From assembly GCA_963764235.1 (NCBI GenBank), contig CAVXRO010000009.1, positions 186,001-250,000 on the forward strand: DNA of 64,000 nucleotides. Reading direction: 5' to 3'. This document shows, one piece after another, positions 43,531-53,049 of the stretch. The notes under the pieces are model-generated. The model saw nothing but the letters and a program-made list of their open reading frames with translations, made no database searches and was not told the origin of the DNA. The DNA comes from DATFVA01 sp963764235 (GTDB lineage: Bacteria > Bacteroidota > Ignavibacteria > Ignavibacteriales > Ignavibacteriaceae). Every line of letters begins with the position of its first letter. Position 1 is the first letter of the stretch. Position numbers and translations under genes: made by a program.

Positions 43531-45204
43531 ATGCTTATCACATTAAATCCCGAAAAACTGAAGAGGTATAAAAACATTGTTATGCTCATTATACGGCATA
43601 ACAGCGAACCTATCTTCAGGAAATCAGAGTTCGATGAAAGAGATATCTCAGGCGAAAATCAGGAGAACTCAGAGATCAGAAAAGATGCTGAAAAGCTCAC
43701 TATGGAACTGCAGGAAATGGGACCCACATTTATAAAGCTGGGACAGCTTCTTTCAACCCGTCCCGATCTGCTTTCCCGTCCTTATATTGAATCGCTCTCC
43801 AGACTCCAGGATAAGGTACCCCCCTTCTCATTTGATGAAGTAGAAAAAACAGTAACCGAAGAGCTGGGAGTGAGGTTATCCAAGGCTTTCATAGAATTTG
43901 ATGAAAAGCCGATTGCAGCTGCATCATTGGGACAGGTGCACAGGGCGGTTCTCAGGTCCGGTAAGGAAGTCGCTGTAAAGGTGCAGAGACCTGACATAAG
44001 GAGAATCGTTCTCGAAGATTTAAGCGCTTTAAAGGATATTGCTGAAACTATTGATAAGCATACTGAAATCGGGAGGAGATACTTATTCGAAGATCTGCTG
44101 GAAGAATTCCGCAGGTCAATACTGATGGAACTCGATTACCTTAAAGAAGCTCAGAACCTTATAAGACTAAACGAAATTTTGGCTAACTACGAGGATATTA
44201 TAATACCACAGCCAGTCACCGATTATACATCGTCGCTCGTGCTTACAATGGACTTCATACATGGCATAAAGATATCTCAGTTTAGTCCTATTGCCAGACT
44301 TGATACTGACGGTCATAAGTTATCCTCTGATCTTTTGAAGGCTTATCTCGACCAGGTATTGATTCATGGGTTCTTCCATGCCGACCCTCACCCCGGCAAT
44401 GTCTTCCTTACCTATGATAAGAAGATTGCCCTGATAGACCTGGGCATGACTGCCAGGATCACGCCTTCAATGAGTGATCTCCTGTTAAAGCTGCTGCTTG
44501 TAATCAGTGAAGGGAAGGGTGATGAGGCAGCGAAAATAAGTATCAGGCTTGGTCAACCGCTGGAGAATTTCAATGAGGATCAGCTGAGAAAGGATATAGG
44601 TTACTACGTCAGCCGGTATTATAATGCTTCACTAGAGGACATCCAGGTCGGCAGAGTGGTTGCTGAGCTGGCACAGATCTCGGCTAAAAACGGACTGAGA
44701 CCGTCGGCCGAACTGACAATGCTGGGAAAGACACTCCTTAATCTTGATGAAATCGGAAAAATACTTGAGCCGGAGTTTAATCCCAATGAAGTAATAAAAC
44801 AGCATGCAAACTCAGTAATGCAGAAGCATATGCTTAAAAGCCTGTCGCCGGGAAATATTTTCTCATCGCTTCTCGAAATGAATGAACTTATTAAGAAATT
44901 GCCCTCAAGAATAAATAAGATGCTCTACCTGATCACGAATAATAAACTAAGAATAAAAATAGATGCAATCGATGAACTCAGACTGACAAGAGATCTCCAG
45001 AAGATAGCCAACAGGATCACTCTCGGAGCAATAGTAGCTGCTTTTATAATAAGTGCTGCCCTGATGATGCGCGTACAAACGGATTTCACAATATTCGGCT
45101 ATCCCGGGATAGCTATGATATTATTTATTTTCGCGGGGATCTGCGGCTTTGCTATTATGGTAAGCATCCTCAAGTATGACGAAGGGAGAAAGAAGAAAAT
45201 TTAA
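43531..45204 (+). CDS. AarF/ABC1/UbiB atypical kinase-like protein
   Basis: The 557-residue protein has the ABC1 hallmarks: KLGQLLSTRPDLL, the Ala-rich nucleotide loop AAASLGQVHRAVL in place of a Gly-rich loop, VAVKVQRPDI, LMELDYLKEAQNL, FHADPHPGNVFLT and LIDLGMTARI. Two membrane helices end the protein (about 495-545). UbiB-type proteins act in quinone or lipid metabolism as ATPases. In an organism of this group it may serve menaquinone; that is inference. Confidence 0.9.
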   Translation: MLITLNPEKLKRYKNIVMLIIRHNSEPIFRKSEFDERDISGENQENSEIRKDAEKLTMELQEMGPTFIKLGQLLSTRPDLLSRPYIESLSRLQDKVPPFSFDEVEKTVTEELGVRLSKAFIEFDEKPIAAASLGQVHRAVLRSGKEVAVKVQRPDIRRIVLEDLSALKDIAETIDKHTEIGRRYLFEDLLEEFRRSILMELDYLKEAQNLIRLNEILANYEDIIIPQPVTDYTSSLVLTMDFIHGIKISQFSPIARLDTDGHKLSSDLLKAYLDQVLIHGFFHADPHPGNVFLTYDKKIALIDLGMTARITPSMSDLLLKLLLVISEGKGDEAAKISIRLGQPLENFNEDQLRKDIGYYVSRYYNASLEDIQVGRVVAELAQISAKNGLRPSAELTMLGKTLLNLDEIGKILEPEFNPNEVIKQHANSVMQKHMLKSLSPGNIFSSLLEMNELIKKLPSRINKMLYLITNNKLRIKIDAIDELRLTRDLQKIANRITLGAIVAAFIISAALMMRVQTDFTIFGYPGIAMILFIFAGICGFAIMVSILKYDEGRKKKI

Positions 45205-45216
45205 CAGAAGAACTTA

Positions 45217-46080
45217 TTATTTGTCATGGTCCTCTTTGAAGGTTCCGTATCTTTTAGCGTATATCTTTGTAAACTCTGCTCCAAACAAAAATATAAGCGA
45301 AGAATAGAAAATCCATAGATACAGGATCGTGAACGTTCCGATTGATCCGAAGGCTGATTCAATCTGTGAGTTTTTTACATTGAAGGCGACAAGGACCTGA
45401 ACTATTAAAAACAGGAATGCCGTTACAAAAGCCCCTATCCATACGTCCGACCAGTTTATATCCACCTCCGGTAGTATCCTATAAATCATTGCAAAGAGCA
45501 CTGTAAGAAGCAGAAAAGATATTACGTAATCAGCAATATTTATTAAAACAGGAAGAATGGAGATAATATCATTCAAACGCGACTGTACATTCTGCATTAT
45601 CGGGTTTTTCAGTACCAGCGCCAGAAAAAGCAAACCTACTATAGAAAGCATCATAAATGAAAATCCGTATTTCTTAACCTTCTTCATTATTCCTTTCTGC
45701 TTTTCAGTATCTATATCCCAGATGGTATTTAAAGCATTCCTTATCTGGTAAAAAATCATCGTGGATCCGAAAAATAACAGAGGAATACTTGTAAGGATTG
45801 TCATAAAATTGGTAGATGAATTTGAAGCCTTCTCAACTATCTGCTGAATGACCTGTGCGGGTTTATCCCCCACAATATTCTGCATCTGTGACACAACCTG
45901 CTGAATTGTATTCGCCTTTCCCATAAACGATCCTACCAGCAGTACGAGGAGGGTTAAAATAGGACCCAGGGAAAGGATTATATAAAAAGAAATTCCTGCC
46001 CCTACAAATAGCGGTTTGTGATCACCCCACTCTTTCCCTGTTTGTTTTGTAAGCTGCCATATTATTTTAGGATATTTCAT
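45217..46080 (-). CDS. YihY/BrkB-family membrane protein
   Basis: The 287-residue protein has six membrane helices, beginning with HKPLFVGAGISFYIILSLGP and containing LLFFGSTMIFYQIRNALNTI and INWSDVWIGAFVTAFLFLIV, all typical of the YihY family (formerly called ribonuclease BN, now considered wrong). It is an inner-membrane protein of unknown transport role. It ends 12 bases from aarF, tail to tail. Confidence 0.9.
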   Translation of the reverse strand: MKYPKIIWQLTKQTGKEWGDHKPLFVGAGISFYIILSLGPILTLLVLLVGSFMGKANTIQQVVSQMQNIVGDKPAQVIQQIVEKASNSSTNFMTILTSIPLLFFGSTMIFYQIRNALNTIWDIDTEKQKGIMKKVKKYGFSFMMLSIVGLLFLALVLKNPIMQNVQSRLNDIISILPVLINIADYVISFLLLTVLFAMIYRILPEVDINWSDVWIGAFVTAFLFLIVQVLVAFNVKNSQIESAFGSIGTFTILYLWIFYSSLIFLFGAEFTKIYAKRYGTFKEDHDK

Positions 46081-46192
46081 TAATTATTATTTTTGTTCTG
46101 TAATTGTAAGAATATACGATCTTTAAGCCTGCTTGTAATTACCCCAAGCCACATTGAATAAAGGGGTATTATCAATAATTTTTAGTGCGAAA

Positions 46193-46858
46193 ATGCAAAG
46201 AATAAAGCATATCTGTTTTGACCTTGATGGAACATTGATCGATTCCTATCAAACCATTTTCAAAACTACTGTGAAAACCCTGCAGCATCTGAAAATTGAA
46301 GAACCTCTGATGGAGATAGAATTTCATAAGAGAATCGGTCATCATTTTCTTCACATTTTCAAAGATTTGAACATTCCTGTCGCGGATATTGAAGAATTTA
46401 TTGATATCTATAAAGGATATTACTTCGATTTTATTGATGATTCGGTCATCTATCCGGGTGTGATGGATGTGCTTAAGGAGCTGCACAAAAAGAAAATTAA
46501 AGTCTCCCTGCTTACTACGAAGGGACAGGACCAGGCCGATAAGATCATCGATCACTTCAAATTGCGGAAATATTTCTCGTTTATTACGGGAAGAAGGAAG
46601 GATCTGCCGATAAAACCATCTCCGGAACCTCTTCATTTTATATGTGATGAACTCAGGGTTGAGGAAAAGAATACTATGATGGTGGGTGATTCGGAGTTGG
46701 ATATAGATTGCGGTAAGAATGCTGGGACATATAGCTGCGGCGTAACGTACGGCTATCGGTCCATAGAAGAACTTAGATCAGCCTCACCTGATTTTATAAT
46801 CAATAACATAAACGGACTGATAAAAATAATTGAAGAGCCTGCAAAGGGTAAGTCTTAA
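46193..46858 (+). CDS. HAD-superfamily phosphatase, phosphoglycolate phosphatase-like
   Basis: From ATG 46193 the protein has 221 residues. The four HAD motifs are visible: FDLDGTLIDS (nucleophile Asp and acid Asp), SLLTTKG, IKPSPEPL with the Lys, and MMVGDSELDIDCGKNAG. The helical cap lies between the first two motifs, as in Gph-type enzymes. It removes phosphate from a small metabolite. An in-frame TTG at 46154 would add 13 residues but lacks a ribosome site and breaks the usual start near the first motif. Confidence 0.87.
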   Translation: MQRIKHICFDLDGTLIDSYQTIFKTTVKTLQHLKIEEPLMEIEFHKRIGHHFLHIFKDLNIPVADIEEFIDIYKGYYFDFIDDSVIYPGVMDVLKELHKKKIKVSLLTTKGQDQADKIIDHFKLRKYFSFITGRRKDLPIKPSPEPLHFICDELRVEEKNTMMVGDSELDIDCGKNAGTYSCGVTYGYRSIEELRSASPDFIINNINGLIKIIEEPAKGKS

Positions 46859-46874
46859 GCTCTCCGGATAACTC

Positions 46875-47342
46875 CTACTCCACCATATTTTCAGGCATTT
46901 GAACCGCTACCACTCTACCCTTTGCTGTAACTTTGCCGTTGGCTGAAAGTGTAATTTCAGAGATCACTTTCCTGCCTTTTATTTCCGCGATTTTTCCTCT
47001 TATTTCCAGTTCGGGTCCCAGAGGTGTCGGCGCCAGGTAATCGACATGCAGTGAACCTGTTACAAAGCGGAATGGAGGTTCCGTTCCCGGTTCCCTGCTT
47101 TCGTTCCGGTAGGCTGCAAGGGCGGCCGTACCTGTACCGTGACAATCAATTAATGAGGCAATAAGTCCTCCGTAAACGTAGCCGGGGATTGCTATATGAT
47201 ATTCCTGAGGGGTAAAACGAGAAAGTGTTTCATCTCCGTCCCAGACAGTTTTTAACTGATGCCCCTGCCCATTTAATCTCCCGCAGCCGAAGCAGTAACT
47301 TAACTGATCGGGATAATAATCCTGTATGGCTTTATTCTCCAC
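46875..47342 (-). CDS. PaaI-type hotdog-fold thioesterase
   Basis: The 155-residue protein has the hotdog fold of the 4HBT/PaaI group: HIAIPGYVYGGLIASLIDCH, followed by GTGTAALAA, TGSLHVDYLAPTPLG and ISEITLSANGKVTAKGR. The start has a CFGCGRLNGQGHQLK segment often seen in this subfamily (CFGCG). It should hydrolyse an acyl-CoA or similar thioester. No clue to the acyl group. Confidence 0.87.
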   Translation of the reverse strand: MENKAIQDYYPDQLSYCFGCGRLNGQGHQLKTVWDGDETLSRFTPQEYHIAIPGYVYGGLIASLIDCHGTGTAALAAYRNESREPGTEPPFRFVTGSLHVDYLAPTPLGPELEIRGKIAEIKGRKVISEITLSANGKVTAKGRVVAVQMPENMVE

Positions 47343-47380
47343 GCCATTCCCTTTGAATTTACTGATGTTTTAAAATAATC

Positions 47381-48223
47381 CTATATCCCTGCAGCAAACA
47401 GAATCAATCCAAGTACAATTCCATACACAAAATTAAATGCTTTAATCTTTATCGAATCTTTAACAGAATAAGAGAGTAGAGGAAGCATACTATGTCCGTC
47501 CTGAACCATTGAACTTGTCAGCAGTACAGAAAAAGGAATCACCCCGTTAGCAAAGAGCGTAACAAATATCAGGTGGGGACCTGACTCAGGTATTAAACCT
47601 ATCAAAGCTCCAAGGAATAATAATAAAAGCTTGTAGCCGGTACTGATTTCTTCTATGTGCAGATAGTGAAATCCTACCTGGACGACAAGCAGCGCACCGA
47701 ATGTCCACAGGGCAATCCGCCATATATGCTTTTTAATAATATGATGAAACACATGTTCAGTAATAAAATGCTTAAGGTTTCTTTCGGTGTTGTGAACAAC
47801 CAGTTCAGGGCAATCGCGGCAGGTTACCATATTAAATTTCTTAGCCAGAAAATCAGTCAATATACCGCCTACAATTCCTGCCACGAAAAGAATCGCAAAT
47901 AAAATGATTGCGGTTTCAGGAAACATTGCCAGCATTACAAAGGCCTCATCTCCTGATGAGGCAATCATTGAACCTGCAAGTGCTCCGAAACTTATAAGTC
48001 CATGCATATATAAAGTAACATCGGTAAACCCTCCCAGACATCCGGGGATCGTTCCGATAAACGACGCGATCACATACTGACGCGATTTGCTCTTACCCCT
48101 GAGCAGATTAGAGATTTTTCCTCTCGACCAGATATTAACAGCATCAACGATTATCATCATTGCTGTTATGAATAATGAAATCTGAAGAGTTTCTCCAATT
48201 ACATTAATTAAAATCGAATACAT
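47381..48223 (-). CDS. putative heavy-metal exporter (ArsP_2 / 10-TM family)
   Basis: The 280-residue protein has about eight to ten membrane helices in two similar halves: ASFIGTIPGCLGGFTDVTLY with ASSGDEAFVMLAMFPETAII in the first, and LGALIGLIPESGPHLIFVTL with LTSSMVQDGHSMLPLLSYSV in the second. Between them is a cytoplasmic loop with CRDC and a His-rich stretch (HFITEHVFHHIIKKHIW) that may bind metal. The family is annotated as a putative heavy-metal or manganese exporter. It lies six bases after the M14 gene start region, same strand. Confidence 0.82.
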   Translation of the reverse strand: MYSILINVIGETLQISLFITAMMIIVDAVNIWSRGKISNLLRGKSKSRQYVIASFIGTIPGCLGGFTDVTLYMHGLISFGALAGSMIASSGDEAFVMLAMFPETAIILFAILFVAGIVGGILTDFLAKKFNMVTCRDCPELVVHNTERNLKHFITEHVFHHIIKKHIWRIALWTFGALLVVQVGFHYLHIEEISTGYKLLLLFLGALIGLIPESGPHLIFVTLFANGVIPFSVLLTSSMVQDGHSMLPLLSYSVKDSIKIKAFNFVYGIVLGLILFAAGI

Positions 48224-48229
48224 ATATCC

Positions 48230-50956
48230 TTATTTCAGTACGATCATCTTCATAGTTTTCACAAATGAACCGGCTTTGATTGTGTAGAAATACACGCCCG
48301 AGCCGATCCCGGAAGTCAGATTCTCAGTTGAAAATTCAACCGAATATCTTCCTGCTTCCTTGTATTCATTAACGAGCGTTGCAACTTCAGCACCGAGAAG
48401 ATTATAGACTTTTATCTCAACATTTCCTGCTTTCGGAAGAGCATACTTTATTAAAGTTGAGGGATTAAAAGGATTAGGATAATTCTGCGAGATAGAGTAA
48501 TCTGTAACACCATTGTAATCTATCTCTACAGGACCATATATTCTGAAGGTCCCGTTAAAATCAGCCTGTTTTAATCTGTATATACTTTTTCCCTGCAGCG
48601 GTGCTTTATCGATAAAACGATAGGAAGATGGTTCGGTCGTTGTTCCGCTGCCGGGGATAAATCCTATAGTAGTGAATTGAGAAGTTCTCTCAGCAGCAGT
48701 TCCCGAAGCTCTTTGAAGGTCGAAGCCTTTATTGTTTGTTTCGGTTGAAGTCTTCCAGTTGAGAGTAATGCTTTCATTGCCCGGGGAAGCTGTGAATGAA
48801 CTTAGTTCAACCGGGATGAGCGTGTAATAAATTACGCCTATATCATCAAGATACCAGCCGTCACGATTAATATATCCGTCGGATTTAAGCTGGAACTGAA
48901 ACTTAACGTTAGTAAGATTGAAGGAGGAGAGAAGGATCTCTTCCTTTACCCAGGAAGCCTGTGCGCCGTCATAAAGCGGTTGTCCCGGAGGCTGAAAAGT
49001 GCCGGTACCGGGATTTGTGTACATACCTTCAAGCGGTGTCCAGACTAATCCTCCGTTCGTTGAGATTTTAACCTGTCCGTAATCCCAGTCATTCTCGATA
49101 TCCCACTTAGTCCAGTATGAAAATCTTGGATTGGAAACAGACGACAAGTCAAGGGGATCAGTCAATGTCATCGTTACGGTTGCGTTGTCCAGGTAATTCC
49201 CGTTCTTGCTGTCGGTGTATGAGTTAGGAGCAGACACATACGATGTAGTTGTAGATTCCCACTTGGGATATGTGGGTGTCGCGGTTATTGTCCACAGGTT
49301 GTTAGGATCATTGGTTGAATCCACAAAAGCGTAAGTCGGTATACCTACAATAATATTAAGAGTATCATAAGACATAACTACGCCTGAAGTACTGACCGTT
49401 ACCAGTAATTTTATGTTCTCTTCTACAGGGGCCGATCCGTCTATTGTAAAAGATAATGGGGATGAAATGGTTACAGTGCTGCGTGCGGGGATGGAGGAGA
49501 AATTCGCCGTACCGTTATTTACGACTGCATAGGAACTAAGAGAACTGAGGTTTATCTCTATATCATTACCGGCAGAGAGTCCCTTATTCCTGAAGGACGG
49601 CGTCATTTCAACAACGTCGCCGGGATTAAAATACTGCTGCGAAAAGTTCGGGTGATCCAGTTTAATAAATTCTCCTGCTGCCCAGGCATAATAGAGATTC
49701 GGCATCAGGTTTTCTTCGGCCAGGGGAAAGATCTCCGATTGTGACGGCCAGAAGCCTGTTGATCCTACTTCAGGGGTCATCGCAAAGATCTTACCGTGAT
49801 TAGCAACAGTATCACCGTCATACGCATAGTCGTCACTGTTCCCTCTCGTGGAATATCCAACTGCCTGTATATCCAGTCCTGCAAAGTACCCGTTGTATGC
49901 AGTCATATCTGAAGAGTATTCTCTGAATATGAGCGAGTCGGGAGTTTCCATACTCAGCGCTCCGTAAGGATAGATCAGGTAATTACCATAAGTATGATAA
50001 TTCAATATACATTTGATATTATGTGAGGCCAGGAAATCTCTCAGGTTTGCCACTTCGGGAGCTGAGAATGGTGCCACACCGCGGTAGGTTTCATCACCGG
50101 GATAAGTACTGGAACCACCGTTCGGTGCATTCCAGTAGGCATACGGTCCGTAATTCCTGTTAAGATCGATACCGTCGTATGATTCCTGGAACGTGCCGTT
50201 GCCGTTATTATCCTGCTTATTTTTTCTCCACATATAACCGCCGTTGGGAGTCATCTGGTGGTTGTATTCGTACCCGTCAGGGTTCACCACAGGGATGCAG
50301 TATATTTCCCGGTGATCAACCAGGTACTTAACGGAAGCATCGGTGTTATAATTCTCAAGGAGATAGTACATAAAATAAATCAGCTGCATCATACCTTCGG
50401 GTTCACGTGCGTGATGGAGTGCGGTAAACAATACTTCCGGTTCAGCTTCATTTATATCGGGATTATCGGAAATTTTAACCATGTAGGTCGGCCGTCCTTC
50501 CACCGAATTTCCGATTGATACTTTTGCTGTAACAAGGTTAGGGTAGAGCATTCTCATTGTATCAAGTTCTGCCGTGACTTCGGCAAGCGTATAAAAACCT
50601 CCCATAGAACCGAAACCGAAACCGCCGACGTTGAAGTTTTCCTTGCTCTGACGAATGAAAGCCTGTTTTTCCTGTTCTGTAAGCCGGGGACGGTTGTTGT
50701 AGTACTGCATCCAGTCGTCTATCAGAACATCATAACTGTAATTTGTCAGCTGAAGTTTTAAGAATTCCTCATCATCAAGGAAGACTATTAAGCCGTTGTC
50801 TTTCGTGATGGAAGCATGATCGAATTCCAATCCTGCCTGGTATAAATACTGAACATCAGACATATCATTAATATAGATTTTAACTTTTTTGTATGTCTGG
50901 GCCTGAATTACGGCTGCTATGAAAAGGGTGATCAGGAAAGATAGTAGATATTTCAT
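48230..50956 (-). CDS. secreted M14 zinc carboxypeptidase with T9SS sorting domain
   Basis: The 908-residue protein has a signal peptide (ending VIQAQ), a propeptide-like part, an M14 peptidase domain (about 115-425), domains for adhesion (about 540-690) and a C-terminal type IX secretion sorting domain (about 820-908). Zinc ligands are in FTALHHAREPEG (His, Glu) and LNYHTYGNYLIYPYG (His); the catalytic Glu is in MTPEVGSTGFWPS. The sorting domain contains NYPNPFNPSTLIKYALP and the closing SFVKTMKMIVLK. It should be moved across the outer membrane and anchored or released after cutting of the sorting domain. Confidence 0.94.
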   Translation of the reverse strand: MKYLLSFLITLFIAAVIQAQTYKKVKIYINDMSDVQYLYQAGLEFDHASITKDNGLIVFLDDEEFLKLQLTNYSYDVLIDDWMQYYNNRPRLTEQEKQAFIRQSKENFNVGGFGFGSMGGFYTLAEVTAELDTMRMLYPNLVTAKVSIGNSVEGRPTYMVKISDNPDINEAEPEVLFTALHHAREPEGMMQLIYFMYYLLENYNTDASVKYLVDHREIYCIPVVNPDGYEYNHQMTPNGGYMWRKNKQDNNGNGTFQESYDGIDLNRNYGPYAYWNAPNGGSSTYPGDETYRGVAPFSAPEVANLRDFLASHNIKCILNYHTYGNYLIYPYGALSMETPDSLIFREYSSDMTAYNGYFAGLDIQAVGYSTRGNSDDYAYDGDTVANHGKIFAMTPEVGSTGFWPSQSEIFPLAEENLMPNLYYAWAAGEFIKLDHPNFSQQYFNPGDVVEMTPSFRNKGLSAGNDIEINLSSLSSYAVVNNGTANFSSIPARSTVTISSPLSFTIDGSAPVEENIKLLVTVSTSGVVMSYDTLNIIVGIPTYAFVDSTNDPNNLWTITATPTYPKWESTTTSYVSAPNSYTDSKNGNYLDNATVTMTLTDPLDLSSVSNPRFSYWTKWDIENDWDYGQVKISTNGGLVWTPLEGMYTNPGTGTFQPPGQPLYDGAQASWVKEEILLSSFNLTNVKFQFQLKSDGYINRDGWYLDDIGVIYYTLIPVELSSFTASPGNESITLNWKTSTETNNKGFDLQRASGTAAERTSQFTTIGFIPGSGTTTEPSSYRFIDKAPLQGKSIYRLKQADFNGTFRIYGPVEIDYNGVTDYSISQNYPNPFNPSTLIKYALPKAGNVEIKVYNLLGAEVATLVNEYKEAGRYSVEFSTENLTSGIGSGVYFYTIKAGSFVKTMKMIVLK

Positions 50957-51097
50957 CGATATGATCCCGCTTGATTATTTAAACATTATTAATTTACTGG
51001 ATTATAAATTAAGACTTTTTTCTTAATAAATTTAGTTACTGATAAATTAAACTTAATGGAAGTGGGAAATTTCAGAGGATATCCGGAGGAACTCTCA

Positions 51098-52723
51098 ATG
51101 AACAGATTTAAAAATATCTTAATTATATCACTGCTTTTTTTGGGTGTGTCTTCTGCACAGGAAGCATCCCGCCCCCGTCTCGTGGTAGGTATTGTGATTG
51201 ACCAGATGAGGTACGACTATCTCCAGAAATATGAAAAGTACTATAGTGAGGGCGGATTCAAACGTTTAATGAAGGACGGAAGCAACTTTACCTTTGCTCA
51301 TTATAACTTTGTACCGACATATACGGGACCCGGACATGCTTCAGTATATACCGGAACTACTCCCTACTATAATGGCATTATCAGCAACGACTGGTATAGT
51401 AGAAAAAGTAAATCCTTCGTTAACTGTGTTGAAGATGATACCATTAGAACGGTCGGGGAGACAGGTAACGCCGGACAGGTATCGCCTAAAAGACTTATGA
51501 CAACCACGATCTCTGATCAGTTAAAGATCGCTACAAACGGTAAATCAAGGGTTTTCAGCATTTCACTTAAAGACCGTGCAGCAGTTCTTCCCGGAGGGCA
51601 TGCCCCCGATGAAGTCTACTGGTACAGCGATAAAAATGGAAAATTCATTACCTCATCCTACTATACAAACTCACTTCCTCAATGGGTAATTGACTTCAAC
51701 CGGGAAAATTACATCAGTAAATTATTCAGGGGCGAATGGGATCTTCTCCTTCCTAAAGAAGATTACAACTTAAGCTTTCCTGATGAGGCCCCCTGGGAGG
51801 ATGATGTATTTGACGAAGGCACAACGAGTTTCCCGCATTCATTCAGCAATGTAATGAATAAAAAATATGACTATATACGCAGCACGCCTTTCGGAAATGA
51901 ATTACTCCTTATGTTTGCGGAAGCACTAATAGAGAACGAAAAACCGGGGAGCGGCGACTATACTGATTTCCTGGCAGTTAGTTTTTCGTCAACCGATTAT
52001 ATCGGTCATGCATACGGTCCCAATTCTGTTGAAGTGCAGGATGCATTTATAAGAATGGACAGGCAGCTGGCAGAATTTCTTAGTACGCTCGATCAAAAAG
52101 TGGGTAAAGGGGATTATATCCTGTTTCTCACGGCCGACCATGCAGTATCTGAATCAGTTCAATACCTGAAAAGTATGAATATTCCTGCCGGAGGTTTTGA
52201 TCACGATGCCTGCAGAGATTCACTGAAGGCATTTTCCGAAAGGAAGTTCGGTACTGATAAATTAATAGAAAGTTTTTCCAACAACCAGGTATATTTTAAT
52301 AAGAATGTACTGCAGGAAAAGCATCTTAAAACAGCGGAGGTGGAAGATGCTTTCGCAGAATATCTCCAGGATGAATTCCCTGAGATTAATAAGGTATTCA
52401 GCCGCCACAACCTGCACGACCTCTCTGCATCACGTATACCTTATAATTTCATTTTGAACGGCTTTAATCCGTCACGTTCTGGTAACGTAGAGTTCGATCT
52501 TAAACCTAATTACCTGCCGGGAAACGGAGAATACGGAACAACTCACGGAGCCTCTTTTCCGTATGACACACACGTGCCTTTACTCTTTTACGGATGGCAT
52601 ATCCCCGCACAAGAGATTAATTCTCCGGTTTACATTGTGGATATTGCTGCTTCGGTCTGTAATCTGCTTGGAATTGACGAACCAACGGGAAATATCGGAA
52701 TACCGATAATCAATGAACAATGA
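51098..52723 (+). CDS. secreted PafA-like alkaline phosphatase / nucleotide pyrophosphatase-phosphodiesterase
   Basis: Start at ATG 51098 because GGAGGA precedes it and a signal peptide (MNRFKNILIISLLFLGVSSA) follows; the in-frame ATG at 51056 would put 14 odd residues before the signal. The 541-residue protein has the alkaline-phosphatase-superfamily site: VGIVIDQMRYDYL (metal Asp), PTYTGPGHASVYTG (nucleophile Thr), SSTDYIGHAYGPNS (Asp, His), LTADHAVSES (Asp, His) and YGTTHGASFPYDTHVPLLFY (His). It should free phosphate from phosphomonoesters in the periplasm. Confidence 0.9.
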   Translation: MNRFKNILIISLLFLGVSSAQEASRPRLVVGIVIDQMRYDYLQKYEKYYSEGGFKRLMKDGSNFTFAHYNFVPTYTGPGHASVYTGTTPYYNGIISNDWYSRKSKSFVNCVEDDTIRTVGETGNAGQVSPKRLMTTTISDQLKIATNGKSRVFSISLKDRAAVLPGGHAPDEVYWYSDKNGKFITSSYYTNSLPQWVIDFNRENYISKLFRGEWDLLLPKEDYNLSFPDEAPWEDDVFDEGTTSFPHSFSNVMNKKYDYIRSTPFGNELLLMFAEALIENEKPGSGDYTDFLAVSFSSTDYIGHAYGPNSVEVQDAFIRMDRQLAEFLSTLDQKVGKGDYILFLTADHAVSESVQYLKSMNIPAGGFDHDACRDSLKAFSERKFGTDKLIESFSNNQVYFNKNVLQEKHLKTAEVEDAFAEYLQDEFPEINKVFSRHNLHDLSASRIPYNFILNGFNPSRSGNVEFDLKPNYLPGNGEYGTTHGASFPYDTHVPLLFYGWHIPAQEINSPVYIVDIAASVCNLLGIDEPTGNIGIPIINEQ

Positions 52724-53049
52724 TCAATTATCAATGAACAATTAAGTGTTAAGATTTAACAATCAGGAATTAAGAGTTAGTAGATTGATGAGGTTCACTG
52801 TTTATCTACCTGATGGAAGCCGATCAGTTGCTGAAATGAGGCAGGGAGGAAGTAATATCCCTGAAGTTATCTCGTTGATGAAGGTCGGAAGTAGGCCGCG
52901 TGTTGACTGCCGGGTGCAGGCAGGATGAAAACGGCAGAAATCTGTTTGGAATATTTATTAAACCCTGAACAGAGAAAGAAAGATAATTAATTATTCTAAA
53001 AAGTCAGATTTACCAGGCTGAGCCTGCCGGGTAATTCTTTGCTGCTGGT
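52724..53049. other. 326-base intergenic region, no gene
   Basis: The start holds a short AT-rich direct repeat (ATCAATGAACAAT about 52706-52742, two copies overlapping the phosphatase stop). The middle has a CCGGGTGCAGGCAGG string resembling the palindromic G/C strings at 3925 and 57161. About 52969-52980 repeats AACAGAGAAAGA seen in the 40549-40608 inverted repeat. A 60-codon open frame (52746-52928) has no coding character. Confidence 0.45.

Noticed and set aside
46154..46192. TTG start of the HAD phosphatase at 46154
   Set aside because: No ribosome site and the extra 13 residues are not family-like; ATG 46193 lies at the normal distance from the first motif.
52746..52928. 60-codon frame after the phosphatase gene
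   Set aside because: No ribosome site, no recognisable protein, low-complexity intergenic DNA.
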